57,118 bases of DNA from contig NZ_LMHM01000012.1 of NCBI RefSeq assembly GCF_001427785.1, positions 158,123-215,240 of the forward strand. Reading direction: 5' to 3'. Each line of letters opens with the position of its first letter. Positions within the stretch are counted from its first letter, which is position 1. The position numbers and the translations under genes were made by a program. Shown here one piece after another: positions 1-7,915 of this stretch. This DNA comes from Lysobacter sp. Root690. GTDB taxonomy: Bacteria > Pseudomonadota > Gammaproteobacteria > Xanthomonadales > Xanthomonadaceae. The notes under the pieces were generated by a model. That model did no database searches and had not been told where the DNA came from. It saw nothing but the letters and a program-made list of their open reading frames with translations.

Positions 1-113
1 GGGGCTTTCAAGCTGCCGCGGGGGCCTCATCCTTCGCGGCATCCACACCGTTCCATGCATACCGTTCCCACAGCCGCGTTGATCCACGCGGGCTTTATCC
101 CCAAGGTGGTGCC
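1..113. other. left edge, no complete gene
   Basis: Sequence before mlaD. One frame is open and in phase with mlaD from the window edge, but its translation does not resemble an Mla protein. By the usual gene order mlaF and mlaE should lie just off the left edge. Nothing else is recognisable here. Confidence 0.5.
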
Positions 114-680
114 ATGTCCATCCGCAGTCCCCGCATCGAATTCGCCGTTGGCGCGTTCCTGCTCCTCGCCCTGGCGTCGCTGCTGGTGCTGGCGATCGCC
201 TCGACCAACGGCAAGTTCGGTTTCGGCGGCGATAGCTACAACATCACCGCCGATTTCACCACGATCGGCCCGCTGCGCCCGAACGCGCCGGTCAAGATCG
301 GCGGCGTGACGGTCGGTCAGGTGACCGATATCTCGCTCGACCCGGTCAAGTACCAGTCGGTGGTGACCCTGGCGATCAACAAGCGCTACACGCTGTCGGC
401 CGACACCTCCGCGGGCATCCTCACCAGCGGCCTGCTGGGCGAGAGCTATGTCGGGCTCAGCCCCGGCGGCGACCCGGAAAACCTCAAGCCCGGCGACAAG
501 ATCTTCCTGACCCAGCCGGCGGTCGACCTGATCCAGCTGGTCGGCAAGTACATGTTCAGCGGCGGTGGCGCACAAGGCGGCAATGGCGGCGGCGCGGCCG
601 CGGCCCAGCCCGCCGACGCCGGCGTTCCCGATTACCTCCAGGGCGAACAAGCCGCCCCCTCCGACGAGACCAAGAAATGA
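114..680 (+). CDS. mlaD: MlaD, MCE-domain phospholipid-binding subunit
   Basis: 188 aa. It is the periplasmic, inner-membrane-anchored MCE subunit of the MlaFEDB ABC transporter, which moves phospholipids between the two membranes. An uncleaved N-terminal membrane helix spans about residues 9-30. The MCE domain follows at about 41-118, with VKIGGVTVGQV and the hydrophobic pore-loop segment TSGLLGESYVG typical of the family. A short amphipathic helix (about 134-147) is followed by a Gly/Ala linker and a charged tail. The ATG is chosen because the membrane anchor starts directly after it. The stop overlaps the mlaC start as ATGA, indicating translational coupling. Length and architecture are normal for MlaD. 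Confidence 0.95.
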   Translation: MSIRSPRIEFAVGAFLLLALASLLVLAIASTNGKFGFGGDSYNITADFTTIGPLRPNAPVKIGGVTVGQVTDISLDPVKYQSVVTLAINKRYTLSADTSAGILTSGLLGESYVGLSPGGDPENLKPGDKIFLTQPAVDLIQLVGKYMFSGGGAQGGNGGGAAAAQPADAGVPDYLQGEQAAPSDETKK

Positions 681-1339
681 AGCGTTCCCTGATCGTTACC
701 GTCCTCGCCTCGGCCCTGATCGCCGGCGCTCCCTCGTTCGCGTTCGCCCAGGCCACCGCGGCCCCGGGTCAGGCCGCGCCCGCCGCCGGTTCGCCCAGCG
801 CGATGGTGCTGGCCAACAGCACCCGCATCCTGTCGACCCTGGAATCGCGCCGCGCCGAGTTCAGCAAGAACCGCGCCGCGCTGAGCCAGTTCATCACCAC
901 CGAGTTCAACACGGTGTTCGACCGCGACTACGCCGCGCGCCTGGTCCTGGGCACCCACGGCCGCGGCGCGTCCGACGCCGATGTCGGCCTGTTCGCCGAC
1001 GCGCTGACCGGCAGCCTGATGCAGCGCTACGGTTCGGCCCTGCTCGACTTCAACACCCGCCTGCAGGTCCGGATCAAGTCCGAGACCCCGCTGCGCGGCG
1101 GCGCCATCGTCAAGGTGTCCAGCGAGTTCCTGCGCCAGGGCGGCGAGCCGGTGCCGGTCGACTACCTGCTGCGCAAGAACGGCGCGCAGTGGAAGGTGTT
1201 CGACGTGATGGTCGAAGGCGTCAGCTTCGTGCAGACCTTCCGCAACCAGTTCGACACCCCGCTCAACCAGAAGTCGATCGCCCAGGTCGCCGCCGACATC
1301 AAGGCCGGCAAGCTGCAGGCCCAGGCGAGCGGCAACTGA
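677..1339 (+). CDS. mlaC: MlaC, periplasmic phospholipid shuttle
   Basis: 220 aa. It is the soluble lipid carrier that shuttles phospholipid between the MlaA complex in the outer membrane and MlaD in the inner membrane. A Sec signal peptide is clear (basic start, hydrophobic core, AFA cleavage site near residue 24). The mature part carries the MlaC/Ttg2D fold, with recognisable segments FITTEFNTVFDRDYAARLVLG, VKVSSEFL and WKVFDVMVEGVSFVQTFR. The start overlaps the mlaD stop by 4 bp, and the stop lies one base before the mlaB start. Length is normal. Identification rests on family resemblance plus gene order. Confidence 0.95.
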   Translation: MKRSLIVTVLASALIAGAPSFAFAQATAAPGQAAPAAGSPSAMVLANSTRILSTLESRRAEFSKNRAALSQFITTEFNTVFDRDYAARLVLGTHGRGASDADVGLFADALTGSLMQRYGSALLDFNTRLQVRIKSETPLRGGAIVKVSSEFLRQGGEPVPVDYLLRKNGAQWKVFDVMVEGVSFVQTFRNQFDTPLNQKSIAQVAADIKAGKLQAQASGN

Positions 1340-1340
1340 G

Positions 1341-1628
1341 ATGAGCGCGGCCGTGGCCAGCCTGCGCAAGGACGGCGACACCCTGGTGTTCACGGGCGCG
1401 CTCGATCGCGACGCGGCCGCCGCGTTGTGGCCGCAGGCGCGCGCGCTGGTCGCCGGCGCGCGCCGGTTCGACCTGTCGGCGGTCAGTTCGGTCGACAGCG
1501 CCGGACTGGCGCTGCTGGCCGAGTTGGCCGAGCAGGCGCCCGGCGTGGACGTGCAGGGCGAACCGGCCGGACTGGCCGAGTTGCGCGCGGCGTACCGGCT
1601 CGACGCGTCGCTCGGTTTCGCCAGCTGA
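1341..1628 (+). CDS. mlaB: MlaB, STAS-domain regulatory subunit
   Basis: 95 aa. It is the cytoplasmic STAS-domain protein that binds and stabilises the MlaF ATPase in the Mla transporter. The single STAS domain fills the protein. FDLSAVSSVDSAGLALLAEL is the conserved strand-loop-helix segment, with the Ser/Asp-Ser of the loop equivalent to the anti-sigma-antagonist phosphorylation region. It follows mlaC with a one-base gap, so it is in the same operon. The domain alone could fit other STAS proteins, but the position settles the call. Confidence 0.9.
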   Translation: MSAAVASLRKDGDTLVFTGALDRDAAAALWPQARALVAGARRFDLSAVSSVDSAGLALLAELAEQAPGVDVQGEPAGLAELRAAYRLDASLGFAS

Positions 1629-1726
1629 TCGCGCCGCATCCGACCACGTTCACAGTTGCGGTCGCCGACGCCCACGGACGTGGCCTGGCCGCCCCCACCG
1701 ATGTAACGGAAGACTAGACTGCAACC

Positions 1727-3022
1727 ATGCGCCCCCACGCACTCCCCTTAGCGCTCGGCCTGATCCTGGCCGCGCTGCACTCCGCACCGGCCCTCGCGCA
1801 GGACGCGAGCCCGGATTCCTCCGGCGCCGCCGGCCTGACCGCGTCGAGCACGGCCATGGTCGCCGCCGAGGCTCCGCCGCCGGCCGTCATCGAGTCCGAC
1901 CTGATCAAGCCCGCGCCGGCCGAATCCGCACCGGTCGCGGCCTCGTCGCAGCTGCCGGTGCAGACCGATTCGGCGACCGCGTTGTCCGCGGTCGGCGTCG
2001 CCGCGAGCGCGCCGATCGATGCGAACGCCGGCGCGACCTCCACCGCGATCGCCGAAGCTTCATCGCCACAGCAGGCCCCGGCCGCGCACGGCGACGATTT
2101 CGCCGTGGTGCCGCTTGAGCTGGACCTGGACTACAGCCTGGCGCAGGTCGATCCGCCCGCGCCGCCGTCACTCGACCCGGCCGCGGCTCAGCCGATCGAA
2201 CCGGTTGCCGACCCGCGCACCGCCGCCGAACGCGACTTCGACGACATCTACGGCAACTCGCAGGCCTACGACCCGGTCGCCGATCCCACCTTGCCGGCGC
2301 CGGCCAACGTGCCCGGCGCCTACGATCCGTGGGAGAAGTACAACCGCCGCATGCACCGCTTCAACATGGCGGTGGACAAGGGCATCGCGCGGCCGCTGGC
2401 GCGCGCCTACACCAAGGTCGTGCCGCGTCCGATCCGGCTGGGCGTGAGCAACTTCTTCAACAACCTCGGCCAGCCGGTGTCGGCGCTCAACGCGCTGCTG
2501 CAGGGCAAGCCCAAGCAGGCCGCGCAATCGCTGGGCCGGTTCGCGCTGAACACCACCCTGGGCATCGCCGGCATCTTCGATCCGGCCAGCGACGCCAAGC
2601 TGCCCAACCGCAGCGAAGACTTCGGCCAGACCCTCGGCATCTGGGGCTGGAAGCGTTCGCGTTATCTCGAGCTGCCGCTGTTCGGGCCGCGCACCGTGCG
2701 CGACGCGTTCGGCGCGCTCGGCGATGCGCCGCTGAGCCCGCTGCGTCAGGTCGATCGCGACCGCATCCGCATCCCGCTGCAGGGCCTGCAACTGGTCGAC
2801 GTGCGCGCCCAGCTGCTGCCGCTGGACAGCCTGCGCGAAGGCGCGGAGGACGAATACGCGCTGGTGCGCGATTCGTGGACCCAACGCCGCGACTACCAGA
2901 TCTTCGGCGACCGCATGGACAAGAACAGCGACGAGCAGCTGCCCGACTATCTGCAGGACGACAGCAACCCGAGCGTCCCGGCCGATGCGATGCCGGTGAT
3001 GCCGACCGACGGCGGTCGCTGA
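1727..3022 (+). CDS. mlaA: MlaA (VacJ) with long N-terminal extension and no lipobox
   Basis: 431 aa. MlaA sits in the outer membrane and removes mislocalised phospholipids from the outer leaflet, passing them to MlaC. The MlaA domain occupies about residues 200-400, with AYDPWEKYNRRMHRFN, VSNFFNNLGQPVSALN and RFALNTTLGIAGIFDPAS. The usual protein is about 250 aa and is a lipoprotein. Here the N-terminus is a signal peptide ending near ALAQ with no cysteine. About 170 residues of Ala/Pro-rich, probably disordered, sequence follow before the domain. The gene lies 98 bp after mlaB and ends before a strong terminator, so it probably closes the operon. A wrong start would not easily explain the missing cysteine, because none occurs anywhere in the first 200 residues. 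Confidence 0.93.
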   Translation: MRPHALPLALGLILAALHSAPALAQDASPDSSGAAGLTASSTAMVAAEAPPPAVIESDLIKPAPAESAPVAASSQLPVQTDSATALSAVGVAASAPIDANAGATSTAIAEASSPQQAPAAHGDDFAVVPLELDLDYSLAQVDPPAPPSLDPAAAQPIEPVADPRTAAERDFDDIYGNSQAYDPVADPTLPAPANVPGAYDPWEKYNRRMHRFNMAVDKGIARPLARAYTKVVPRPIRLGVSNFFNNLGQPVSALNALLQGKPKQAAQSLGRFALNTTLGIAGIFDPASDAKLPNRSEDFGQTLGIWGWKRSRYLELPLFGPRTVRDAFGALGDAPLSPLRQVDRDRIRIPLQGLQLVDVRAQLLPLDSLREGAEDEYALVRDSWTQRRDYQIFGDRMDKNSDEQLPDYLQDDSNPSVPADAMPVMPTDGGR

Positions 3023-3057
3023 GCGCCGCGCGAGGTCGCTGCAAAGTTGGATCCACG

Positions 3058-3092
3058 AACGGCCCGGATGCGAATCCGGGCCGTTTTGTTTT
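3058..3092 (+). terminator. intrinsic terminator after mlaA
   Basis: A perfect 12-bp stem, AACGGCCCGGAT pairing with ATCCGGGCCGTT, closes on a GCGA loop and runs into a T-rich tract. It lies 36 bp after the mlaA stop and ends the mla operon. Confidence 0.9.
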
Positions 3093-3162
3093 GCGCCGTG
3101 GCGATGCGATCTTTGCCTTACGAACCGACAAGATCGGACATCGCTCAATTGGGTAATCGGAT

Positions 3163-3438
3163 ATGGCGGCGATCGATTTCGAAGCGGCGCGGCATCTCGC
3201 CCAAACCAGGATCGCGAGCCACGCGCAGCAGGCGCAGGAAGAGTTCGTACTCGTCCCGGAGCACACCCGCGAGACAGCGCGCGGCTGGGTGTTTTTCTAC
3301 AACAGCCGCGAATTCGTGCAGACCGGAAACACCAACGCGATGTTGGCCGGCAATGGACCTATTCTGGTCGAGCGCGATGGAACTGTTATCGACTTGCCCA
3401 CCTACTGCGACTGGGAGGACGCGATCAGGGCGTTGTAG
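3163..3438 (+). CDS. Imm35/YrhB-like small protein
   Basis: 91 aa, cytoplasmic, no signal or membrane segment. It resembles the YrhB/Imm35 family: a helix, then GWVFFYNSREF, a substrate-like loop, GNGPILVERDGTV and a closing segment with a Tyr and Trp-Glu. Family members include E. coli YrhB, described as a small chaperone-like protein, and predicted immunity proteins beside polymorphic toxins. No toxin gene is seen next to it here, so an immunity role is unproven. It has its own start after the mla terminator, and the next gene is 135 bp downstream. Confidence 0.7.
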   Translation: MAAIDFEAARHLAQTRIASHAQQAQEEFVLVPEHTRETARGWVFFYNSREFVQTGNTNAMLAGNGPILVERDGTVIDLPTYCDWEDAIRAL

Positions 3439-3573
3439 GTGTTCGCGCGCGTCGCCGGCGCGCGCTGCCGGTCAGGACCGATCATGGCTGGCCTGCCGCA
3501 CGCGGCCGAAGTTGTCTTGACCCGCACGATCATCGCAATCAGCATCGCCACAGGGTTCGACTCGGCTCACGCC

Positions 3574-3855
3574 ATGACTTCATCCAATCTTCCCGATCAC
3601 CTTCGCGGCACGGCCGAGCTGGTGGCGCGCGCCTACCCGCGCGGGATTCCCGCAGCGGACTATCTGCCGCTGCTGAGCGTGCTGGCCGAACACATGAGCC
3701 AGAGCAATCTCGCGCGGCTGGCCGATACCTGGAACGACCACGCGCGCTCGGGCTACAACGACGTATTGCGCGTTCTCAGCGACCCGTTGCCCGCGTCCGC
3801 GGTGCGCGATCGGCTCGATGCGGCAGGTTTTGCGCAGTGGCTCGAACAACCCTGA
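3574..3855 (+). CDS. DUF3349-like protein
   Basis: 93 aa from the ATG at 3574. An in-frame upstream extension to 3439 has atypical sequence and is probably not translated. The central AYPRGIPAADYLPLLSVLAE matches the hallmark of DUF3349 proteins (YP-GIP--DY-PLL), best known from actinobacteria. The C-terminal half is helical. There are no catalytic motifs and the function is unknown. It lies on the same strand as the Imm35-like gene but 135 bp apart. Confidence 0.7.
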   Translation: MTSSNLPDHLRGTAELVARAYPRGIPAADYLPLLSVLAEHMSQSNLARLADTWNDHARSGYNDVLRVLSDPLPASAVRDRLDAAGFAQWLEQP

Positions 3856-3990
3856 CACGTACGCTCGAGGTCTTTGCTGGGTGGGGCTTCAGCCCCGGCG
3901 CTCTTGTTTCAGATCGCATCGATACTTCCTCGTCGCGGAGCGAAAACCGTCGGGGCTGAAACTCTCTCGCAACCAACCTCGACAGATCGA

Positions 3991-5646
3991 TCAGGCCTCG
4001 CCGCGGTTCTCGCCGACGCCGTCACCGTCGCTAGCGTTTTCGTCCGCGTCCGCTCGCGCGCCCGCATCGTCTGAATTATCCGGGCTGTCGGATTCCGCAG
4101 CCAACAACCCCGCCGCGCCCTCGATCGGCCGCGGGCCGTCGGGTTCGAGTCCGTCGTCGGCCAATGCGTCGTCGGCCGACAACTCGACCAGTTTCGCCGG
4201 CAATGCGCGACTGGGCTTGACTCCCATGTCGCGCAGCATCTCGGCCTGGCGAATCACGCTGCCCTTGTTGCGGCTGAGCTTGTCGCGCGCGCTGTCGAAG
4301 CTGACCTTGGCCTGGTCGATGCGGTCGCCGACTTTCTCCAGGTCGGCCACGAACGAACACAGCCGGTCGTACAGCTGCGCGCCGCGCTTGGCGATTTCCT
4401 GCGCATTGCGGTTCTGCGCCTCCTGCCGCCACAGGTGGGCGACGGTGCGCAGCACGAACAACAAGGTCGACGGGCTGACCACCAGCACGTTGCGCTGCCA
4501 TCCGTCCATGAACAGATTGCGGTCGTGGGTGACCGCGAGCATGAAGGCTGGTTCGATCGGCACGAACATCAGCACGAAATCCAGCGAGCGCAGGCCGTAC
4601 AGCTCCTGATAGCGCTTGTCCGACAGGCCGCGCATGTGCGCGCGCACCGAGTCGAGATGGCGCTTGATCGCGCGCCCGCGCTGCTCCTCGTCCTCGGCGC
4701 TGGCGTACTCCTCGTACGCGACCAGCGAGACCTTGGAATCGATCACCAGATGCCGGTCTTCGGGCAGATGGATGGTCACGTCGGGCCGGCGCTCGCCGTC
4801 CTCGGTGCCGTGGCTTTCCTGGACGTCGTATTCCTCGCCCTTGCGCAGCCCGGCCGACTCGAGCACGCGTTCGAGGATCAACTCGCCCCACGCGCCCTGA
4901 GTCTTGCTCGAACCCTTGAGCGCGGTGGTGAGGTTCTTCGCGTCTTCGCTGAGCGACTGGTTCAGCGCCATCAACTGGCGCACCTGTTCGCCCAGCGCGG
5001 TGCGGTCGCGGGTTTCGTTGTCGTAGACGGTTTCGACCCGGGTCTGGAATTCGGCCAGCTTCTGCTGCAGCGGATCGAGCAGCAGGCCCAGGTGGCTGCG
5101 GTTCTGTTCGGTGAAGCGCTTGCTCTTTTCTTCCAGGATGTCGTTGGCGAGGTTCTTGAACTGGGTGGTCAGTTCGTCGCGCACATCCTTGAGCTGGGCG
5201 ATCTTTTCCTGCGACTGGCTGCGCTCGGCATCGAGCTGGGTGCTCATGCGGCTGAGTTCGACGCTGCGCCGCTGCAGCTCGGCATTGGCCGCGTCGCGCA
5301 GGCGTTCGGCGTCCTGCAGCTCGGTGCGCAGGCGTTGCAGGGCCTGCTGTTCCTTTTCCAGTTCGGTGCTGGCGCGGCCGATGGCCTCGCGCAGTTGGCC
5401 GCTGTCGTGGATCAGGCGGTCGCGCAGGTCCTCGAGTTCGTCCAGCCGGCCCTGCAGTTCGGGAATGCGCGCGCTGCGCTCGAGCAACTGCGCGCGCTCG
5501 GTGTTGGCCGCGTTCAATTGAGCGCCCAGCTCGCCGCGCGCGGCCTCCAGCGCGCGCGCGGCGCCGGCGCGGGCGAGCAGCCAGGCGAGCGCGGCGCCGA
5601 TCAGCGACGCGAACACGATGGCGAGCAGGGCGGCGGTCAGGGGCAT
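3991..5646 (-). CDS. rmuC: RmuC, DNA recombination protein
   Basis: 551 aa from the ATG at 5646. RmuC is a predicted nuclease-fold protein that limits recombination at inverted repeats. An N-terminal membrane anchor (about residues 1-25) is followed by a long coiled coil (about 30-200) rich in Glu, Gln and Leu. The RmuC nuclease-like domain follows, with ALKGSSKTQGAWGELILE, HLVIDSKVSLVAYEEY and FVLMFVPIEPAF as signature segments. A low-complexity acidic Asp/Ala tail ends the protein. The frame stays open far upstream of 5646, but that part has no membrane anchor and reads as GC-rich noise. It is a stand-alone gene. Confidence 0.93.
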   Translation of the reverse strand: MPLTAALLAIVFASLIGAALAWLLARAGAARALEAARGELGAQLNAANTERAQLLERSARIPELQGRLDELEDLRDRLIHDSGQLREAIGRASTELEKEQQALQRLRTELQDAERLRDAANAELQRRSVELSRMSTQLDAERSQSQEKIAQLKDVRDELTTQFKNLANDILEEKSKRFTEQNRSHLGLLLDPLQQKLAEFQTRVETVYDNETRDRTALGEQVRQLMALNQSLSEDAKNLTTALKGSSKTQGAWGELILERVLESAGLRKGEEYDVQESHGTEDGERRPDVTIHLPEDRHLVIDSKVSLVAYEEYASAEDEEQRGRAIKRHLDSVRAHMRGLSDKRYQELYGLRSLDFVLMFVPIEPAFMLAVTHDRNLFMDGWQRNVLVVSPSTLLFVLRTVAHLWRQEAQNRNAQEIAKRGAQLYDRLCSFVADLEKVGDRIDQAKVSFDSARDKLSRNKGSVIRQAEMLRDMGVKPSRALPAKLVELSADDALADDGLEPDGPRPIEGAAGLLAAESDSPDNSDDAGARADADENASDGDGVGENRGEA

Positions 5647-6214
5647 GGAGACTCTTGCAAGGCGGGAGGGGGCGACGGCGTGGCCGCGGGCGCGGCGGTG
5701 GTCCGCCGGGCGGGGGCGGGCACGGATCGGGCGGCTGGGACAGCCAGGACACGCAAGTTTAGGGCCCCAGTCTAAACGGGTGAGTCTCAGCTCCTGCGAC
5801 GCGGGGGCGGCGTGGGGTGAAGCGGGTCGGTGCGGGTGGGGTGGTAGGTCTGTGGTTGCCGCACTGCGATGGCGTCGATTCTCGATGCACGAACGGTGTT
5901 CCAGGAGGACTTGCTTCGGTCGCCGGCTGCGATCGCGGCATCCCTGCCTGCGACGCAAGCGCGGTTTCGCGGTCGCGACTTGCGTCGCTCCTACAGGGGG
6001 CGGTCGTGGCTGGCCGTCGCAACCGGTGCGTAGCGCGTAGGCGAGGCTGGGGGACCGATCCGATGCCCGGAGTAAGCGTGACGACAATCACATTTGACCA
6101 CTCGGCCACGCCTCCTCTGTTCCATACGGCACCCGATTGGGCGTATCCGATGTGCCAATCTTGGCCGCCCACCGGTTCGGCAGCCGCCGCCCCGTCCGTG
6201 CAAGGACCGTTCGC
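5647..6214. other. intergenic region with repeat B and a tRNA-like scrap
   Basis: No credible gene in this 568-bp gap. It holds one family B palindromic repeat (5900-5996). On the minus strand at 6093-6115 a short stretch resembles the acceptor plus D-arm of a tRNA (GGAGGCGTGGCCGAGTGG), but no complete cloverleaf follows. Confidence 0.5.
5900..5996. repeat. family B palindromic repeat, copy 1
   Basis: About 97 bp. The inner arms read GCGATCGCGGC and GCGGTCGCGACTTGCGTCGC, ending in CTCCTACAG. The left end is an altered arm containing AGGAGGACTTGC and TTCGGTCGCC. The same ends and arms recur at 25078-25199, 40725-40811 and 42874-42958. Confidence 0.75.
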
Positions 6215-6538
6215 ATGAACCCGCAAGATCCCAGGCTGTACGCCGATCCGCGCGGCGTGTGGCGCGACGACGGCGCCGGACGCATCCACGGCATCCGCTG
6301 GACCGACATCGACGGCATCGACGGCTACGCGATCGACGCGAACGAGCGCCGGCTGATCTTCGTCGAAGTCGGCACCGCGACCGGCGAGCGCCTGGAACTG
6401 CGCACCGATTGGCCGGGGTATCGCGAAGTCGCCATGGCGATGAGCGTGCATCTGCCCGGCCTGGACGTGGGCGCGCTGCAGCGCTTGGAGCAGACCCGTC
6501 CCGAGGATCCGCCGACGATCCTGTGGTGGAAGGACTGA
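6215..6538 (+). CDS. conserved hypothetical, probable PH-like fold
   Basis: 107 aa from the ATG at 6215; the longer in-frame start at 6137 lies in non-coding-looking sequence. The protein is soluble and reads as alternating strands: DDGAGRIHGIRWTDIDGI, then LIFVEVGTATGERLELRTDW, then a final helix and a Trp-rich end. This pattern (a GI-W-I strand, an acidic hydrophobic strand, and a terminal helix with LPGLD) occurs in small uncharacterised proteobacterial proteins. The resemblance to a PH-like barrel is my inference. No function can be assigned. Confidence 0.65.
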   Translation: MNPQDPRLYADPRGVWRDDGAGRIHGIRWTDIDGIDGYAIDANERRLIFVEVGTATGERLELRTDWPGYREVAMAMSVHLPGLDVGALQRLEQTRPEDPPTILWWKD

Positions 6539-6641
6539 GCGGGAAACCGGCGCCGGCTTTCGATCGACTGAATGTATTGCCCGCCGGTCGTGCGTGCGCC
6601 TACGCTGCTGCGATCGCGCAAGCGCGCACGGACGCCCTGCC

Positions 6642-7430
6642 ATGACTGCATCGTCTTCCGGATCGGCGAACGACAGGCCTCACGGCCGCGACGCGCGTGC
6701 TCCGTCACTTTTCAAGTCGGTGCTGTATGCCGCTTGCATCGTGGTGGCGGTGGCGCTGGTCGTCGTGGCCAATTCTTCGAAACTGAAGGCATTCGACGCA
6801 CCTGTCGATCCACCGCGCGTGGCGACGGCCGCCGAACAGCGCGCGATTCTGATCGCGGTCGTCGAACATCAGCAGTCCACCGAACAGTCGCCGACGTTCG
6901 ACGCGAATGGAACGCGACGTCGCCTCGCATTGGAAAACGCCACGATATCCATTTGCGGCAAGCGTCGGAAAAGTCAGGAGCGTTGCAGCGAGCTGACACC
7001 GGAATGGTACGAAGATCCGCGCAATTCCCGGGACCGGCCGATCCAACTGATCGATAGGAATCTGTCCGAGACGCTGGTTGATGCGTTGCGGCGCTTCAAC
7101 GTCGGACAACAGCCGCTGGACGCACTGTCGGTGCCCGGCGTCGTTCCGGTCGATCGCGAGCGCGTAGCGGCCATTTTTTCGATGATGGAGGACCCGCCGG
7201 TTTTCTACTGCGGGATTCCGCCGGCCTTCTACCGAGCATATCCGCAGGCTAACGGCATCCTCCGGATCAGCCGGCCGGTCGTGTCAGCGCGCGGAGATCA
7301 GGCCCTGCTGTATGTCCAGACGACTTACCGCAACTCGGGCCAGCACGATCGAATGGAACTGTTCGCGCTCCAGCGAGGACAGTGGAAGTTCGTCGGCGTG
7401 ATCGGTTCTGTCCAAATCATGTTCGGCTGA
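6642..7430 (+). CDS. membrane-anchored hypothetical protein
   Basis: 262 aa from the ATG at 6642. A polar N-terminus of about 28 residues is followed by one hydrophobic helix (about 27-45, SVLYAACIVVAVALVVVAN) and a periplasmic domain of about 210 residues. The C-terminal part (SRPVVSARGDQALLYVQTTY, then WKFVGVIGSVQIMFG) reads like a strand-rich, NTF2/SnoaL-like ending that reports on measured values, but no family can be named. The next small gene starts 4 bp downstream. Codon bias is weaker than in the housekeeping genes nearby. Confidence 0.65.
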   Translation: MTASSSGSANDRPHGRDARAPSLFKSVLYAACIVVAVALVVVANSSKLKAFDAPVDPPRVATAAEQRAILIAVVEHQQSTEQSPTFDANGTRRRLALENATISICGKRRKSQERCSELTPEWYEDPRNSRDRPIQLIDRNLSETLVDALRRFNVGQQPLDALSVPGVVPVDRERVAAIFSMMEDPPVFYCGIPPAFYRAYPQANGILRISRPVVSARGDQALLYVQTTYRNSGQHDRMELFALQRGQWKFVGVIGSVQIMFG

Positions 7431-7434
7431 ACGC

Positions 7435-7686
7435 ATGGGCGAAACCAGAATGCAACTCATCGACCAACGCGACTGGACCTGGACGCTGTACGCCGACGGC
7501 GAGCGGCGTTATCTGTCGGTGCTGTGCGGCACGATCGCCATGTACGAGCTGACGATCGAGCTCGATGCCGGCGAACGTGCGCGGATCGGGGAGTCGGGCT
7601 TCTTGGATGCGTTGGCGCGCGAGGTGTCGTATCGGCCCGATAGCTATAAGGCGCGGCATGTGATGGGGTTTCGGGCGTCCGACTGA
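7435..7686 (+). CDS. small conserved hypothetical protein
   Basis: 83 aa, soluble. It contains WTWTLYADGERRYLSVLCG and TIELDAGERARIGESGF, a strand-rich N-terminus followed by a helical end. It starts 4 bp after the stop of the membrane-anchored gene before it, so the two are probably co-transcribed; a second in-frame ATG at 7450 could be the true start. Similar short proteins occur in many proteobacteria without known function. Confidence 0.6.
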   Translation: MGETRMQLIDQRDWTWTLYADGERRYLSVLCGTIAMYELTIELDAGERARIGESGFLDALAREVSYRPDSYKARHVMGFRASD

Positions 7687-7715
7687 TCGTTCTGCTCCGT
7701 CTCCCCCGCGTAGTG

Positions 7716-7861
7716 CTCCCTCTCCCGCTTGCGGGAGAGGGTTGGGGTGAGGGCCGCAGGGATGACGAAAGCCAGAGGCGTTCGCGCCTTCGGCGCTCAT
7801 CCCCTCACCCTAGCCCTCTCTGCTCTGCACTTCCTTCGGTCGCCGCAAGCGGGAGAGGGAA
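7716..7861. repeat. family A palindromic repeat pair, copy 1
   Basis: Two inverted CCCTCTCCCGC elements face each other between convergent genes. The left element is the simple palindrome CTCTCCCGCTTGCGGGAGAG followed by GGGTGAGGG. In the right element the hairpin tip carries the extra module GCACTTCCTTCGGTCGCCG. It may act as a bidirectional transcript end for 7435-7686 and the rlmI-like gene. Confidence 0.8.
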
Positions 7862-7915
7862 CATTACGTCGCAAGCGGATTGCTGCGCGAAACCCCACGC
7901 GCAACCCACCTCACC

